Source: Fidelibacterota bacterium | GTDB taxonomy: Bacteria; Fidelibacterota; Marinisomatia; SCGC-AAA003-L08; TS1B11 | Assembly (NCBI GenBank): GCA_004124875.1 | Contig: SCKJ01000005.1 | Coordinates: 186,001 to 250,000 of the forward strand | Direction: 5' to 3' | Length of the DNA: 64,000 bases | In this document: piece after piece, positions 42,676 to 51,394 of the stretch | How positions within the stretch are numbered: the first letter of the stretch is position 1 | Layout: each line of letters starts with the position of its first letter | Notes under the pieces: generated by a model | What the model was told of the DNA's origin: nothing | The model's database searches: none | The model's input: only the letters and a program-made list of their open reading frames with translations | Made by a program: the position numbers and the translations under genes

Positions 42676-43752
42676 CTACTCCGGTTCCAACGCCTTCGCC
42701 TTCTCAAAATGCCGCTCCGCTTCCTCCAAGCGGCCCTGCGATTTTAACAGGACGCCCAGATTGTTATGGGCGGTTGCATAATCGGGGTCCAAGGCAATGG
42801 CTTTCCGGTAGGCATCCTCCGCCTCCTCCGAGCGACCCTGTTTTTTTAACAGGATACCCAGATTGTTATGGGCGTCTGCATAATCGGGGTCCAAGGCAAT
42901 GGCTTTTCGGCAGGCTTCCTCCGCCTCCTCCGCCCTGCCCTGTTTATCTAATAGGATACCCAGATTGTTATGGGCGTCTGCATAATCGGGGTCCAAGGCA
43001 ATGGCTTTTCGGTAGGCTTCCTCCGCTTCCTCCAGTCGGCCCTGTTTTTTTAACAGGATACCCAGACTGTTATGGGTGAATGTTAATTCAGGGCCAAGGA
43101 TAATGGCTTTACGGAACTCTTTTTCTGCGTCGTCAGTACGGCCTTGTTTCCCTAGAAGGAGACCCAGATTGTGATGAGGCCAAGCAAAGCCGGGATCGGT
43201 TCCCATGGCCTTTTTGAAGTACCGCACTGCGCTCGTATTTGCTTTGAGGTCTGCAAAAAGTGCCCCTATACGGTGTTCCAGAGTTGCCTTAATCCGCTTA
43301 TCATCGGGATGTAGCGAAAGCCCTGCATAGGCATATTCGAGACCATCATCATAGCTCTTTTCTTTCCAGGCGTTGGTGGCCAACAGAAGATAGTCTGTGG
43401 CCGATTTCAGACTGGGATCACGCTTTTCGGCAGTTTGAACCAGCGGCTCTTCGGCAATGGAAACGCTCTGTTTGTCATCAGCGATACTGAGGACTTTTTC
43501 TACTTCACCTTCGGTCGGAGTGTGACGCGTCTTAAGGCCCAATCCTTTATCGCGGCTTAACCCTAACTCTGTAATTAATGATGGGTTGACAGCCCCAATG
43601 ATGATGAGGGCAACCGCCAGAAATAAGGTCCAACCGGCGAGGACAGTATTTGTCATTACAACGAAGTAGACGGCCAAGGCGATAAAAACAGCGCCAAATA
43701 GAAACAGGAGGTGTTGGACGGATGTAAGTTTGTGACGCACAGAATCATTCAT
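42676..43752 (-). CDS. Membrane-anchored TPR-repeat protein
   Basis: About 358 residues. Two N-terminal transmembrane segments ([20 protein letters not shown] and [18 protein letters not shown]) precede a linker. A C-terminal solenoid of five to six 34-residue tetratricopeptide repeats follows, with consensus [34 protein letters not shown]. Units two to five repeat with an exact 102-bp period in the DNA and very high identity, so they arose by recent duplication. TPR proteins act as assembly or scaffold factors. The start is uncertain: ATGs at 43806, 43773 and 43752 are in frame with no clear ribosome site, and I chose the one nearest the first membrane helix. Confidence 0.8.
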   Translation of the reverse strand: [358 protein letters not shown]

Positions 43753-43806
43753 ATCATTACTAAGGTATACCATGTTATTGGGTTGAGTCAAGCATAGGCG
43801 GAGCAT

Positions 43807-44049
43807 CTACCTAGGAGGTGTTTGGGGTGTTGTGTTAAATCCGTCTATCAATCATGCTTCGAGAGCCTCACCATGACTGGTGTACTCAGGATGGTTCACT
43901 ACCGACGACTGATAACTGATCACTGATTACTCATACCTCACTGCTCACACCTCATGCTTAAACCTTCGACCTTCATCCTTTCTCGTTCAATCTGCAATCT
44001 TCATTCTTCAATTATAAATTCCCCTCGTGCCAGCGACTAACTTCCCCCC
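43807..44049. repeat. Degenerate repeat spacer before lepA
   Basis: Contains CTGATAACTGATCACTGATTACTC-type 7-8-mers near 43910-43932, TCACTGCTCACACCTCA, and TCAATCTGCAATCTTCATTC near 43990. These are decayed versions of the heptamer module. The lepA ATG follows TAACTTCCCCCC. Confidence 0.6.
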
Positions 44050-45852
44050 ATGATCAACCCGAACCTGCGCAACTTTTGCATCATTGCCCATATCGATCAC
44101 GGCAAATCGACCCTTGCCGACCGGCTGTTGGAGCAAACCCACACGCTGTCGGCCAACCAGATGCAGGCCCAGGTGCTCGACGACATGGACCTGGAGCGCG
44201 AACGGGGTATTACCATCAAGGCGCACCCCATCCGCATGAACTACCGGCACACCGATGGACAGGACTATATCCTCAACCTCATCGACACCCCCGGCCATGT
44301 CGATTTCACCTACGAGGTGAGCCGTTCCCTGGCCGCTTGCGAAGGGGCCCTGCTGCTGGTGGACGCCGCCCAGGGCGTCGAGGCGCAGACGGTCTCCAAC
44401 GCCTACCTGGCCATCGACGCCGGCATTGGGATTATCCCGGTGATCAACAAGGCCGACCTGCCCAACGCCCGGCTGGAAGAGGCGACCGCCCAGCTCATCG
44501 ACCTCATCGGCTGCCGGGAAGATGAGATCATCATCGCCAGCGCGAAAACCGGCATGGGTGTGCTCGATGTGCTCACCGCCATTATCGACCGCATCTCGCC
44601 GCCCGTGGGGGACCCCGATGCCGCGTCGCGGGCGCTCATTTTTGACTCCACTTACGACAGTTTTCGCGGCGCTATCGCCTATGTGCGGCTGGTGGACGGC
44701 CATCTGGCCAAAGGCGATAAAGTCTCCTTTTTTGCCCACGACCGGCAGTACGATGTGGACGAAGTGGGCACTTTCCGCATGAAGCGTGAACCGGTGGACC
44801 GTCTCGAAGCGGGCGAAGTGGGCTACATGATTGCCTCCATCAAGGATGTGGCTTTCCTGGAGGTGGGAGATACTCTGACGACGGCCAAACGCAAGGATAT
44901 CCAGCCGCTGCCGGGCTACAAGCCCATCAAGCCGATGGTCTTTACCGGGCTCTTTCCCGTATCCGCGGACGACTACTCCGCCTTGCGCGCGTCGCTGGAC
45001 AAGCTGCGGCTGAACGATGCCTCACTCTCCTACCAGCCGGAAACATCCACGGCGTTGGGTTTCGGCTTCCGCTGCGGTTTTTTAGGGCTGTTGCACATGG
45101 AAATCATTCAGGAGCGGCTGGAGCGCGAGTTCGGCCTGAACCTCATCACCACCTCTCCGAATGTAGAGTACGAGCTCACCACCCGTGATGGGGTCGACAT
45201 CATCATCGATTCGCCCGCCGATATGCCGGCCATCGGGGCGCAGGAGATTCGCGAGCCGTACATTTCCGCCGAGATCATCACCCCGCCGGAATATCTGGGG
45301 GCGCTGATGAAGCTCTGCCAGAGCAAGCGTGGCATCTACCGCGACACCCACTACATCTCGCCCAGCAAAGTGCAGCTCAAGTATGAGTTGCCGCTGGCCG
45401 AAGTGATATACGACTTTTTCGACCGCCTCAAGTCGGTGAGCCGGGGCTACGCCTCATACGATTACGAGTTCATCGAGCACCGTCCCGGCAACTTGAAAAA
45501 GCTCGAGGTGCTCATTGCCGGTGAGCCGGTGGACGCCCTCAGCTCCATCGTGCACCAGTCGCATGCCCAGGCGCAGGGCCGCGCGCTGTGCAAGAAGCTC
45601 AAGGAGGTGATCCACCGCCAGCAGTTCGAAGTGGTCATCCAGGCGGCGCTGGGCAACAAGATCATCGCCCGCGAGACCATCAAAGCCCTGCGCAAACAGG
45701 TGACGGCCAAGTGTTACGGCGGCGATATCACCCGCAAACGCAAGCTGCTGGAACGCCAGAAAGAGGGCAAGAAGCGGATGAAACAGGTGGGCCGGGTCGA
45801 GATACCGCAGGAGGCGTTCCTGTCGATCATGCAGGTGGAGCCGGGGGAGTGA
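44050..45852 (+). CDS. lepA: Elongation factor 4 (LepA), ribosomal back-translocase GTPase
   Basis: A 600-residue translational GTPase, the usual length. G motifs: AHIDHGKSTLADRL (G1), RERGITIKAHP (G2 region), DTPGHVDFTYE (G3), NKADLPNA (G4) and SAKTGMG (G5). The EF4-specific C-terminal domain is recognisable (PGNLKKLEVLIAGEPVDALS, GGDITRKRKLLERQKEGKKR). It acts on the ribosome in the cytosol or at the membrane. The ATG is preceded by TAACTTCCCCCC and no Shine-Dalgarno. The same TAACTT-to-ATG arrangement is seen at 46242 and 48946, which may mean very short leaders. Confidence 0.97.
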   Translation: MINPNLRNFCIIAHIDHGKSTLADRLLEQTHTLSANQMQAQVLDDMDLERERGITIKAHPIRMNYRHTDGQDYILNLIDTPGHVDFTYEVSRSLAACEGALLLVDAAQGVEAQTVSNAYLAIDAGIGIIPVINKADLPNARLEEATAQLIDLIGCREDEIIIASAKTGMGVLDVLTAIIDRISPPVGDPDAASRALIFDSTYDSFRGAIAYVRLVDGHLAKGDKVSFFAHDRQYDVDEVGTFRMKREPVDRLEAGEVGYMIASIKDVAFLEVGDTLTTAKRKDIQPLPGYKPIKPMVFTGLFPVSADDYSALRASLDKLRLNDASLSYQPETSTALGFGFRCGFLGLLHMEIIQERLEREFGLNLITTSPNVEYELTTRDGVDIIIDSPADMPAIGAQEIREPYISAEIITPPEYLGALMKLCQSKRGIYRDTHYISPSKVQLKYELPLAEVIYDFFDRLKSVSRGYASYDYEFIEHRPGNLKKLEVLIAGEPVDALSSIVHQSHAQAQGRALCKKLKEVIHRQQFEVVIQAALGNKIIARETIKALRKQVTAKCYGGDITRKRKLLERQKEGKKRMKQVGRVEIPQEAFLSIMQVEPGE

Positions 45853-46240
45853 GGAAGGCGTAATGGCCGGGTACTGATGATTGTCAATTGATGATTGATG
45901 ATTGATAATTGAAGAAAGATCAGGGTAAGGATAAAGGATGAAGGAAGAGAACCGGAGACGGGGAACTTGAAACCTATTGGCAGTGGGCAGGGAAGAAAAA
46001 AGACTGTCATTGCGAGTCCGCCAGCTGGTGGACGTGGCAATCTCAATTCGGCTGAGGTGCGGGGTATTGATGATTGAAGAAAGATCAGGGTAAGGATTAA
46101 GGATGAAGGAAGAGCGATGAGCAATCAGTAGTCAGTCACCCTGAGCGCTTCGGATTTTCCCATCTGCGCTAACTCAGCACAGGCTCTGTCGAAGGGCGCG
46201 GGGCAAGTAGGATAGCTGGCAGCCCTTTTCTCCATCGGTT
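45853..46240. repeat. Repeat-only spacer of ~390 bp
   Basis: No gene is present. In order: TGATGATTGTCAATTGATGA heptamers (45877-45912); a 42-bp direct repeat (45908-45949 and 46073-46114, one mismatch, starting ATTGAAGAAAGATCAGGG); GGCAGTGGGCAGG; GTCATTGCGAG with palindrome GTCCGCCAGCTGGTGGAC (46016-46033) and GGCAATCTC; GAGCGATGAGCAATC; and a CACCCTGAGC near-palindrome split by about 40 bases before CTGTCGAAGGG (46135-46198). Confidence 0.8.
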
Positions 46241-46251
46241 AACTTTGCTCC

Positions 46252-46287
46252 ATGATTATCAGGCCACGCATGCAGGTCGCCCCGTGA
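46252..46287 (+). other. Possible 11-codon leader ORF coupled to the phosphoesterase
   Basis: The ATG at 46252 follows TAACTTTGCTCC and reads MIIRPRMQVAP before a TGA that overlaps the GTG at 46284 (GTGA). If the TAACTTTG is a -7 promoter box, transcription would start about at this ATG, and the mini-ORF could deliver ribosomes to the GTG. It has no known counterpart. Confidence 0.3.
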
Positions 46288-47072
46288 GCGCCCCCCGCCG
46301 CATCGTCGTGGGGGACCTCCACGGCAACCATCGGGGGCTCAGCCGACTTCTGCAGCAGGTCCGTTACCGGCGCGGTCAGGACCTGTTGATCTTCGCCGGT
46401 GACTACAACGACCATCCCCCCGGCAGCGGTGGCTCGGTGCGCCTGCTCATCGACCTGCTGCTCGACCTGGCCCATGAAGCGCCGGACACGGTCCATTTTG
46501 TGCGCGGGAACCACGACCTGTGGTTCGCCGAGTGGTTGCAGGCGGGAGGGATGCCCGACCCGACCTGGATCTGGTCCGGCGGCGACGAGACCCTGGCCTC
46601 CTACGGCATCGATGCGGGCGATCCGGATCCTGCGGCTGTCCCCGAGCTGCACCGGCGGTTTATCATGCAGACTCCGGTGCCCTACTACATCGATGAGGTG
46701 CTGGTCGTTGTCCATGCCGGTTTCCGCACGCCGCAGCAGATGGCCGCCGTGGCCGCCGGACAGCTCCTCGACCCGGCGGACATTTACGATCTGACATGGG
46801 ACCGCCGCATGCTGTTTGCCGAGGATGAGGCCACCCATGCCCAGTTTACCGGGGCGTTTGGCAACCGCTACCTGGTGGCGGGGCATTCGCCCAGGGGGCC
46901 TTGGGTAAATCCGCGCAACGATAAGTGGCTGCTGGTCGATTCGCCTGCAAAGGGGAAAGGCCTCTGCGCCGCCGTTATCAGTGGGCCTGACAACCACGAG
47001 TTTGCTTGCATTGGTCCCGCCATGGAGGCTGCCCCGCCACTCCGGCGAGGCCGGGCGGAGAGAGCCATTTGA
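46284..47072 (+). CDS. Metallophosphoesterase (calcineurin-like, serine/threonine phosphatase or ApaH type)
   Basis: The 262-residue protein has the two-metal phosphoesterase motifs in order: RIVVGDLHGNHRG (D-x-H...GN), IFAGDYNDHPPGSGG (GD-x-x-D), FVRGNHDLWFAEW (GNHD), VVHAGFRT and LVAGHSPRGP (second and third His motifs). The pattern is that of PPP-like bacterial phosphatases and symmetrical Ap4A hydrolases; substrate cannot be decided. I prefer the GTG at 46284 because homology starts immediately after; a TTG at 46245 in the same frame would add 13 unlikely residues. Confidence 0.8.
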   Translation: MSAPRRIVVGDLHGNHRGLSRLLQQVRYRRGQDLLIFAGDYNDHPPGSGGSVRLLIDLLLDLAHEAPDTVHFVRGNHDLWFAEWLQAGGMPDPTWIWSGGDETLASYGIDAGDPDPAAVPELHRRFIMQTPVPYYIDEVLVVVHAGFRTPQQMAAVAAGQLLDPADIYDLTWDRRMLFAEDEATHAQFTGAFGNRYLVAGHSPRGPWVNPRNDKWLLVDSPAKGKGLCAAVISGPDNHEFACIGPAMEAAPPLRRGRAERAI

Positions 47073-47217
47073 TGGGCACAGGAAGGGATGAGAATCCTAC
47101 AGGAAAAAAATGAAGAAAGGAGCTTAAACTCTAAGGATCAAAATGAAGTAAAATGTCGGGCAAGTACCTAATTCTTTTATAATTCTTGAAATACAGTGCA
47201 ATATTTGGGGGGAAGAC

Positions 47218-48804
47218 ATGGCGAGTTATATCTTTAGGAGAATATTCTCTCGGTTGAAAGCATTTTGGGAATCAAAGTTCGGGAAAATAGTCTTATCCAT
47301 TTTTATTCCTCTTGTTGTTGCGGGAATCACCTCTTTAATCAGTTATTTTGTTTTCGCAGAACGAGTAGATGTATCCGTTCATCATTTCCAGTTAAACATT
47401 ACACCGACTAAACATATTTATATAATAAAACTCACGAACAATAGTCAAGGGTCCATATTTAACATGGAATTATTGATTAAAACTAGAAGTCGCGTGCACC
47501 ATTCTAATTTTGATGGTCGCAATACAACTCACTTGTCTTTGCCACTAGTGCAATTACATACATTGGGAGGCACCACCGAAGTCGATAATTCCATTTTGAT
47601 AGAGACGATTTCAATAACCAGTAATTCAGGGAATAATTTATCAGAATTAAATAACACGTCTAACAATTACAGTGGGGTTGTTAGCACAAACGAGATAAAA
47701 CTTGAGCCATATTTATATGACTTATCTTTAGGAATCTTTTCTCTGAAAAAATCTCAATCAAAGATAGCAACCATCAGTTTGGACCTCGAATTGAATGTCG
47801 ATGACATCACAACCGCCTCAATCAAGAATGTATTTTCTCCGAGGGAAATTAATGAGTATCCGAGCGATATTATGAATAGTATACTAATACCATTGTCTTC
47901 AGCATCGGGTAGCTTAACCAATAAAATATTTGTCGAGGGCGTGGGGCAAAGTAAGGCATCTATCCTTGAGCAGTCAAAAATAGATTCCAGGAACAAAGCA
48001 TTGGCCAATTTATATGTGGAAATTGCTCAAAAAATTTATGGAATACACGTAAATGGGCTTAATCAGTACTCAATTGAAGATATTGGCCAAGGTTATGAAT
48101 CTACGGTGTCATACAGTTATTCTAGCACTACAAGAATTACTACCAAAGGGTTCATTGACCTGCAGTCTATTGTAATATATAAGGAAATATATAAGGATAT
48201 GCAAGGTGGAGGTATACTATGTATACTAAAAGCATTTTATAAGTTGCCGTGGCAAATCGCTGAAAATATAATTGTTGAACAGAATTATGTAGCGAAACAA
48301 ATTTCTGAGCCTCTTGAGGAAGAAGGATCTGTTCCTTCTTGGGCTCTGAATCGTCCAATTGATGCGAATTCCCTGTATGCTGTAGGAATAGGTTCAAAAG
48401 CGCATGATAGATCTATTGCCTCTAAAATCGCAATAAATCAAGCATATGCGGAAATGGCTGCAGGAATTGAATCCCAAATATCTAGTCTTACGAAGTACTT
48501 CGAATCCGAAATTGGCAAATCTTCGGATGATAGTATAGAAAATTATTTCTCTAGCGTTTCTAAAATGATAGTCAGCACCTCGCTAAAAGGTGTCTTGGTA
48601 CGAAAACTACACTACTCCGATTCTGGTGAGGTATATGCGCTGGTAGAACTTCCCCAAGATATTATTTTGGAACAATACAAGGCTGCGTTAAAAAAAGAAG
48701 AGTCGCTTTATAGACTCTTCAAAGCGGAATCGGCATTTGAGCGATTAGAGCGTGAATTAGCACGCGATTTAGGAGATTGGCTTGAAGTAAATAAAAGCAA
48801 TTAA
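47218..48804 (+). CDS. AT-rich membrane-anchored protein with two LPP20-like domains
   Basis: A 528-residue protein with one N-terminal transmembrane helix (IVLSIFIPLVVAGITSLISYFVF). An Asn/Ser-rich, beta-rich extracytoplasmic region follows (about 50-240). Two segments then resemble the LPP20/FlgP-type fold: FVEGVGQSKASILEQSKIDS-RNKALANLY (near 240) and LYAVGIGSKAHDRSIASKIA-INQAYAEMAAG (near 390). Each begins with a G-x-G strand followed by an Ala-rich helix. The relation is by pattern only. GGGGGGAAG precedes the ATG. Codon use is strikingly AT-rich compared with lepA and lgt on either side, pointing to recent acquisition. No mobility gene adjoins it. Function unknown. Confidence 0.65.
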   Translation: MASYIFRRIFSRLKAFWESKFGKIVLSIFIPLVVAGITSLISYFVFAERVDVSVHHFQLNITPTKHIYIIKLTNNSQGSIFNMELLIKTRSRVHHSNFDGRNTTHLSLPLVQLHTLGGTTEVDNSILIETISITSNSGNNLSELNNTSNNYSGVVSTNEIKLEPYLYDLSLGIFSLKKSQSKIATISLDLELNVDDITTASIKNVFSPREINEYPSDIMNSILIPLSSASGSLTNKIFVEGVGQSKASILEQSKIDSRNKALANLYVEIAQKIYGIHVNGLNQYSIEDIGQGYESTVSYSYSSTTRITTKGFIDLQSIVIYKEIYKDMQGGGILCILKAFYKLPWQIAENIIVEQNYVAKQISEPLEEEGSVPSWALNRPIDANSLYAVGIGSKAHDRSIASKIAINQAYAEMAAGIESQISSLTKYFESEIGKSSDDSIENYFSSVSKMIVSTSLKGVLVRKLHYSDSGEVYALVELPQDIILEQYKAALKKEESLYRLFKAESAFERLERELARDLGDWLEVNKSN

Positions 48805-48956
48805 TATTCCATATGCGTTCTCAAATAAGTCCATCCCACTTCAATAGGCACGAGCGGAACGGGCCACTTGAAATCACCGCACGTGCTCACTGCCACGGCC
48901 ACTGATTCGCGCCCTTTCCCCTGTCCAACCCTTTTTTCTCGCCGCTAACTTTTGCC

Positions 48957-49688
48957 ATGCTCCCTGCCCCCCAGCTCCAGCGTTACCTGGCGCTCTCGCG
49001 CTCGCCGTGGTACTCGCTGGTGATCATCCTGCCGCTGGCGGCGCTGTATCAGCTGCTGGCGTGGCTGGTAAACTTTGGCAGCGACACCGAGCTGCGCAAC
49101 GGCGCCGACGTGCTGCTGCGGATGCTGCTCGACCTGTTTGGCCTTGGCGCGCCGAAAATCATGGCAGCCCTGGTGTTGGCCGCCATCGCCGCCGTATGGA
49201 TGTGGCAGCGGCATGCGCATGACGACGAGCCGCTGGAAGCGGGCGTGTTGGCCGTCATGGTGGCCGAATCGATCCTCTGGGCCGGCCTGTTGCTGCTGTT
49301 GCTGCTGGCCGCCGACACTCTGCTGCTGACCAACCGGGCCGACACCGTGCTGCAAACGGCACTGCTGGCCATCGGCGCCGGGATTTACGAGGAAGCGGTT
49401 TTCCGGCTGGGATTGATATCCGGGCTGATGCTCATTTTTACTCAGGCGCTATTGTGGCATAAAATCCCGGCCACACTCATGGCCGTGGCAGGCGCGGGGG
49501 TCATCTTCAGCCTGTTTCACTATGTGGGACCGATGGGAGAGGCGCCGAGCTGGAACACCATGGCCTATCGGAGCGTTGCCGGAGTACTGTTGGGGGGGCT
49601 GTTTATCTGGCGCGGATTCGGGATCACTGCCTACACCCACACCTTTTACGATCTGTTTGTTTTGGGATTGATGACCGTACATTCATAG
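48957..49688 (+). CDS. CPBP-family intramembrane glutamic protease (Abi/CAAX-like)
   Basis: The 243-residue multi-pass protein has the CPBP signature: GAGIYEEAVFRLGLISGL (E-E-x-x-x-R) and IFSLFHYVGPMGEAPSWN (F-x-x-x-H). Around six to seven transmembrane helices are visible. Members process or protect membrane peptides; specific targets are unknown. TAACTTTTGCC lies directly before the ATG with no Shine-Dalgarno. The next gene, a zinc-ribbon membrane protein, starts 13 bp after its stop, so they may be co-transcribed. Confidence 0.85.
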   Translation: MLPAPQLQRYLALSRSPWYSLVIILPLAALYQLLAWLVNFGSDTELRNGADVLLRMLLDLFGLGAPKIMAALVLAAIAAVWMWQRHAHDDEPLEAGVLAVMVAESILWAGLLLLLLLAADTLLLTNRADTVLQTALLAIGAGIYEEAVFRLGLISGLMLIFTQALLWHKIPATLMAVAGAGVIFSLFHYVGPMGEAPSWNTMAYRSVAGVLLGGLFIWRGFGITAYTHTFYDLFVLGLMTVHS

Positions 49689-49701
49689 GGAGGAGAATGG
49701 C

Positions 49702-50568
49702 ATGCCCCGCAAATATATGACCCCCCTGTTGCTATCTGCCGCTCTGTGGGGCCAATCCGCCGCGACGTCTCCCTTCAGCAGTTTCGATGTCTATATCTAT
49801 CCGGAGTACAGCCATCCTGGCGTTGGTATCGTTGTTGAAGGGGAGCTGCTGCCCGGCGAATTTCCCCGGCTGATGCAGATGGAAGTGCCCGTGTCAACGA
49901 CCATGGCGCTGGTGCGGGTCGGCATCGAAGATGAGGGTCGGCGTGTCGAGGTCAGCCAGCGCAACGGCAGGGCCTACATATCTGTCGACATTACCGGACC
50001 TGCGTTTCAGGTGCAGTATTTCTATAATCCGTTTGCGGAAGACAAGGGGCCGCGCTCCTTCGAGTTCATCTTCTCGGCCGATGAGATATTGAACGAAGTG
50101 CACTTCGTCCTTCAACAGCCGTTGAATGCCGAAAATTTCGCCCATACAATGATGGAGGCGGAGCGGGTTGAGGGCGACTTTGGACTCGTCTTCTTCCGTG
50201 AACACAAACCGGGCATGGCGCCGGGGGAGCGACGCACATTTTCCGTCAGCTATAACAATCCTGACGGCATCCTGTCCATCACCACACTGGAGCGCATGGC
50301 TGCGGTGCGGCAGGCGGCCGCGGGCTTCGACCGTCCCGATCCCGGCAACATGCGCAGCCTCGCGCTGGTGCTGGCCCTGTTTGGCGTGGCTGTTTTCGGG
50401 GCCATGAAGCTGATGAATCGCGCAGGCTACGGTCCCGTCACAGCGGCCAGCCCGGGAGAGCCGGTGGCGGCCGCGGACCAGGCTCCGAAGGCGCTGTTCT
50501 GTAGCAAGTGTGGCGCGCCCAAGCGGGTCCACGGCAAATTTTGTCATCAGTGTGGGAGGGAGTTTTAA
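49702..50568 (+). CDS. Exported single-span membrane protein with C-terminal zinc ribbon
   Basis: The 288-residue product has a signal peptide (MTPLLLSAALWGQSAA), then a beta-rich ~180-residue domain of unknown family (SFDVYIYPEYSHPGVGIVV; FQVQYFYNPFAEDKGPRSFEF). One transmembrane helix (SLALVLALFGVAVFGAMKL) follows, and a short linker leads to a two-knuckle zinc ribbon (CSKCGAPKRVHGKFCHQCG). The topology places the ribbon in the cytoplasm and the larger domain outside. GGGAGGAG precedes the ATG. Its stop overlaps the lgt start (TAATG), linking it to lipoprotein maturation; perhaps it senses or assists envelope assembly. Confidence 0.75.
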   Translation: MPRKYMTPLLLSAALWGQSAATSPFSSFDVYIYPEYSHPGVGIVVEGELLPGEFPRLMQMEVPVSTTMALVRVGIEDEGRRVEVSQRNGRAYISVDITGPAFQVQYFYNPFAEDKGPRSFEFIFSADEILNEVHFVLQQPLNAENFAHTMMEAERVEGDFGLVFFREHKPGMAPGERRTFSVSYNNPDGILSITTLERMAAVRQAAAGFDRPDPGNMRSLALVLALFGVAVFGAMKLMNRAGYGPVTAASPGEPVAAADQAPKALFCSKCGAPKRVHGKFCHQCGREF

Positions 50569-51386
50569 TGTACCCTGAGCTGTTGCGTCTGGGACCATTT
50601 GTCATCTCATCATTCGGCTTTATGATGGTGGTTGCCTTTGGCGTCGCCTACTATTTTATTGAAAAGGAGTCCCAGGGGCAAAAATGGCCGCCGAACCTGG
50701 CTGCCGACATGGTATTCTGGGCGGCGTTGGGGGGCATCGCGGGTGCCAAGCTCTACTATCTCATCGAAAACATCGGTAGAGGCTCAGCCAGCAATATGGC
50801 CGGCCTGGGTGAAATTTTCGCCGGGCTGTTTACCCTCAATTTCGGCAAGGTTGCCGCCGGTATCCAGAATTTTGGAGCGGGACTCGTCTTTTTTGGCTCC
50901 CTTATCGGCGGCATGCTGGCTGTGACGATCCTGCTGCGGCGCAGAGGCGTGGCATGGATGCCCACCGCTGATGTGCTGGCGCCCTATCTTATGCTGGGCT
51001 ACGCCGTTGGCCGGATAGGTTGCTTCCTGGTCGGCGACGATTACGGTGTCCCCTCAAGTCTGCCGTGGGCCGTGGCCTTTCCCAACGGCCTTCCGCCGAC
51101 GCTGGTCCCGGTGCACCCGACGCAGATCTACGAAGTGATACTGGGGCTCATCATTTTTACCTTCCTGTACCGGATGCGCGGCAAAATCGCCTTTACCGGG
51201 CAACTGTTTGCCACCTACCTGATTCTTGCCGGAGTGGAACGCTTCTTCATCGAAATCATCCGCACCAATGACCGCTATCTGCTGGGCCTCACCGGGGCGC
51301 AGTGGATCGGTATGATGATGGTGGGGGTCGGGGGCTACCTGTTTTATGCGCGGACCGGCTCAGGAGCTCCAGCGCCGTCTCAATAG
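50568..51386 (+). CDS. lgt: Phosphatidylglycerol-prolipoprotein diacylglyceryl transferase
   Basis: Lgt attaches diacylglycerol to the lipobox cysteine of prolipoproteins in the inner membrane. The 272 residues contain several transmembrane segments and the signature GYAVGRIGCFLVGDDYG, then VHPTQIYE and VERFFIEIIRTND with the second essential-type Arg. The loop that in E. coli Lgt contains HGG reads FFGSLIGG here, without the histidine. I start at the ATG overlapping the previous stop; a frame from 50508 would run inside the zinc-ribbon gene. Many lipoproteins in the window would be its substrates. Confidence 0.93.
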   Translation: MYPELLRLGPFVISSFGFMMVVAFGVAYYFIEKESQGQKWPPNLAADMVFWAALGGIAGAKLYYLIENIGRGSASNMAGLGEIFAGLFTLNFGKVAAGIQNFGAGLVFFGSLIGGMLAVTILLRRRGVAWMPTADVLAPYLMLGYAVGRIGCFLVGDDYGVPSSLPWAVAFPNGLPPTLVPVHPTQIYEVILGLIIFTFLYRMRGKIAFTGQLFATYLILAGVERFFIEIIRTNDRYLLGLTGAQWIGMMMVGVGGYLFYARTGSGAPAPSQ

Positions 51387-51394
51387 CGCCTGTC

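Noticed and set aside
42639..43079. Plus-strand 146-codon frame with a repeating Pro/Gly-rich product
   Set aside because: It is the antisense shadow of the TPR repeats; the minus-strand protein has clear TPR consensus and membrane helices.
46245..46283. Frameshift in the phosphoesterase between ATG 46252 and the main frame
   Set aside because: Homology in the main frame begins just after the GTG at 46284, so no missing N-terminal part needs a frameshift.
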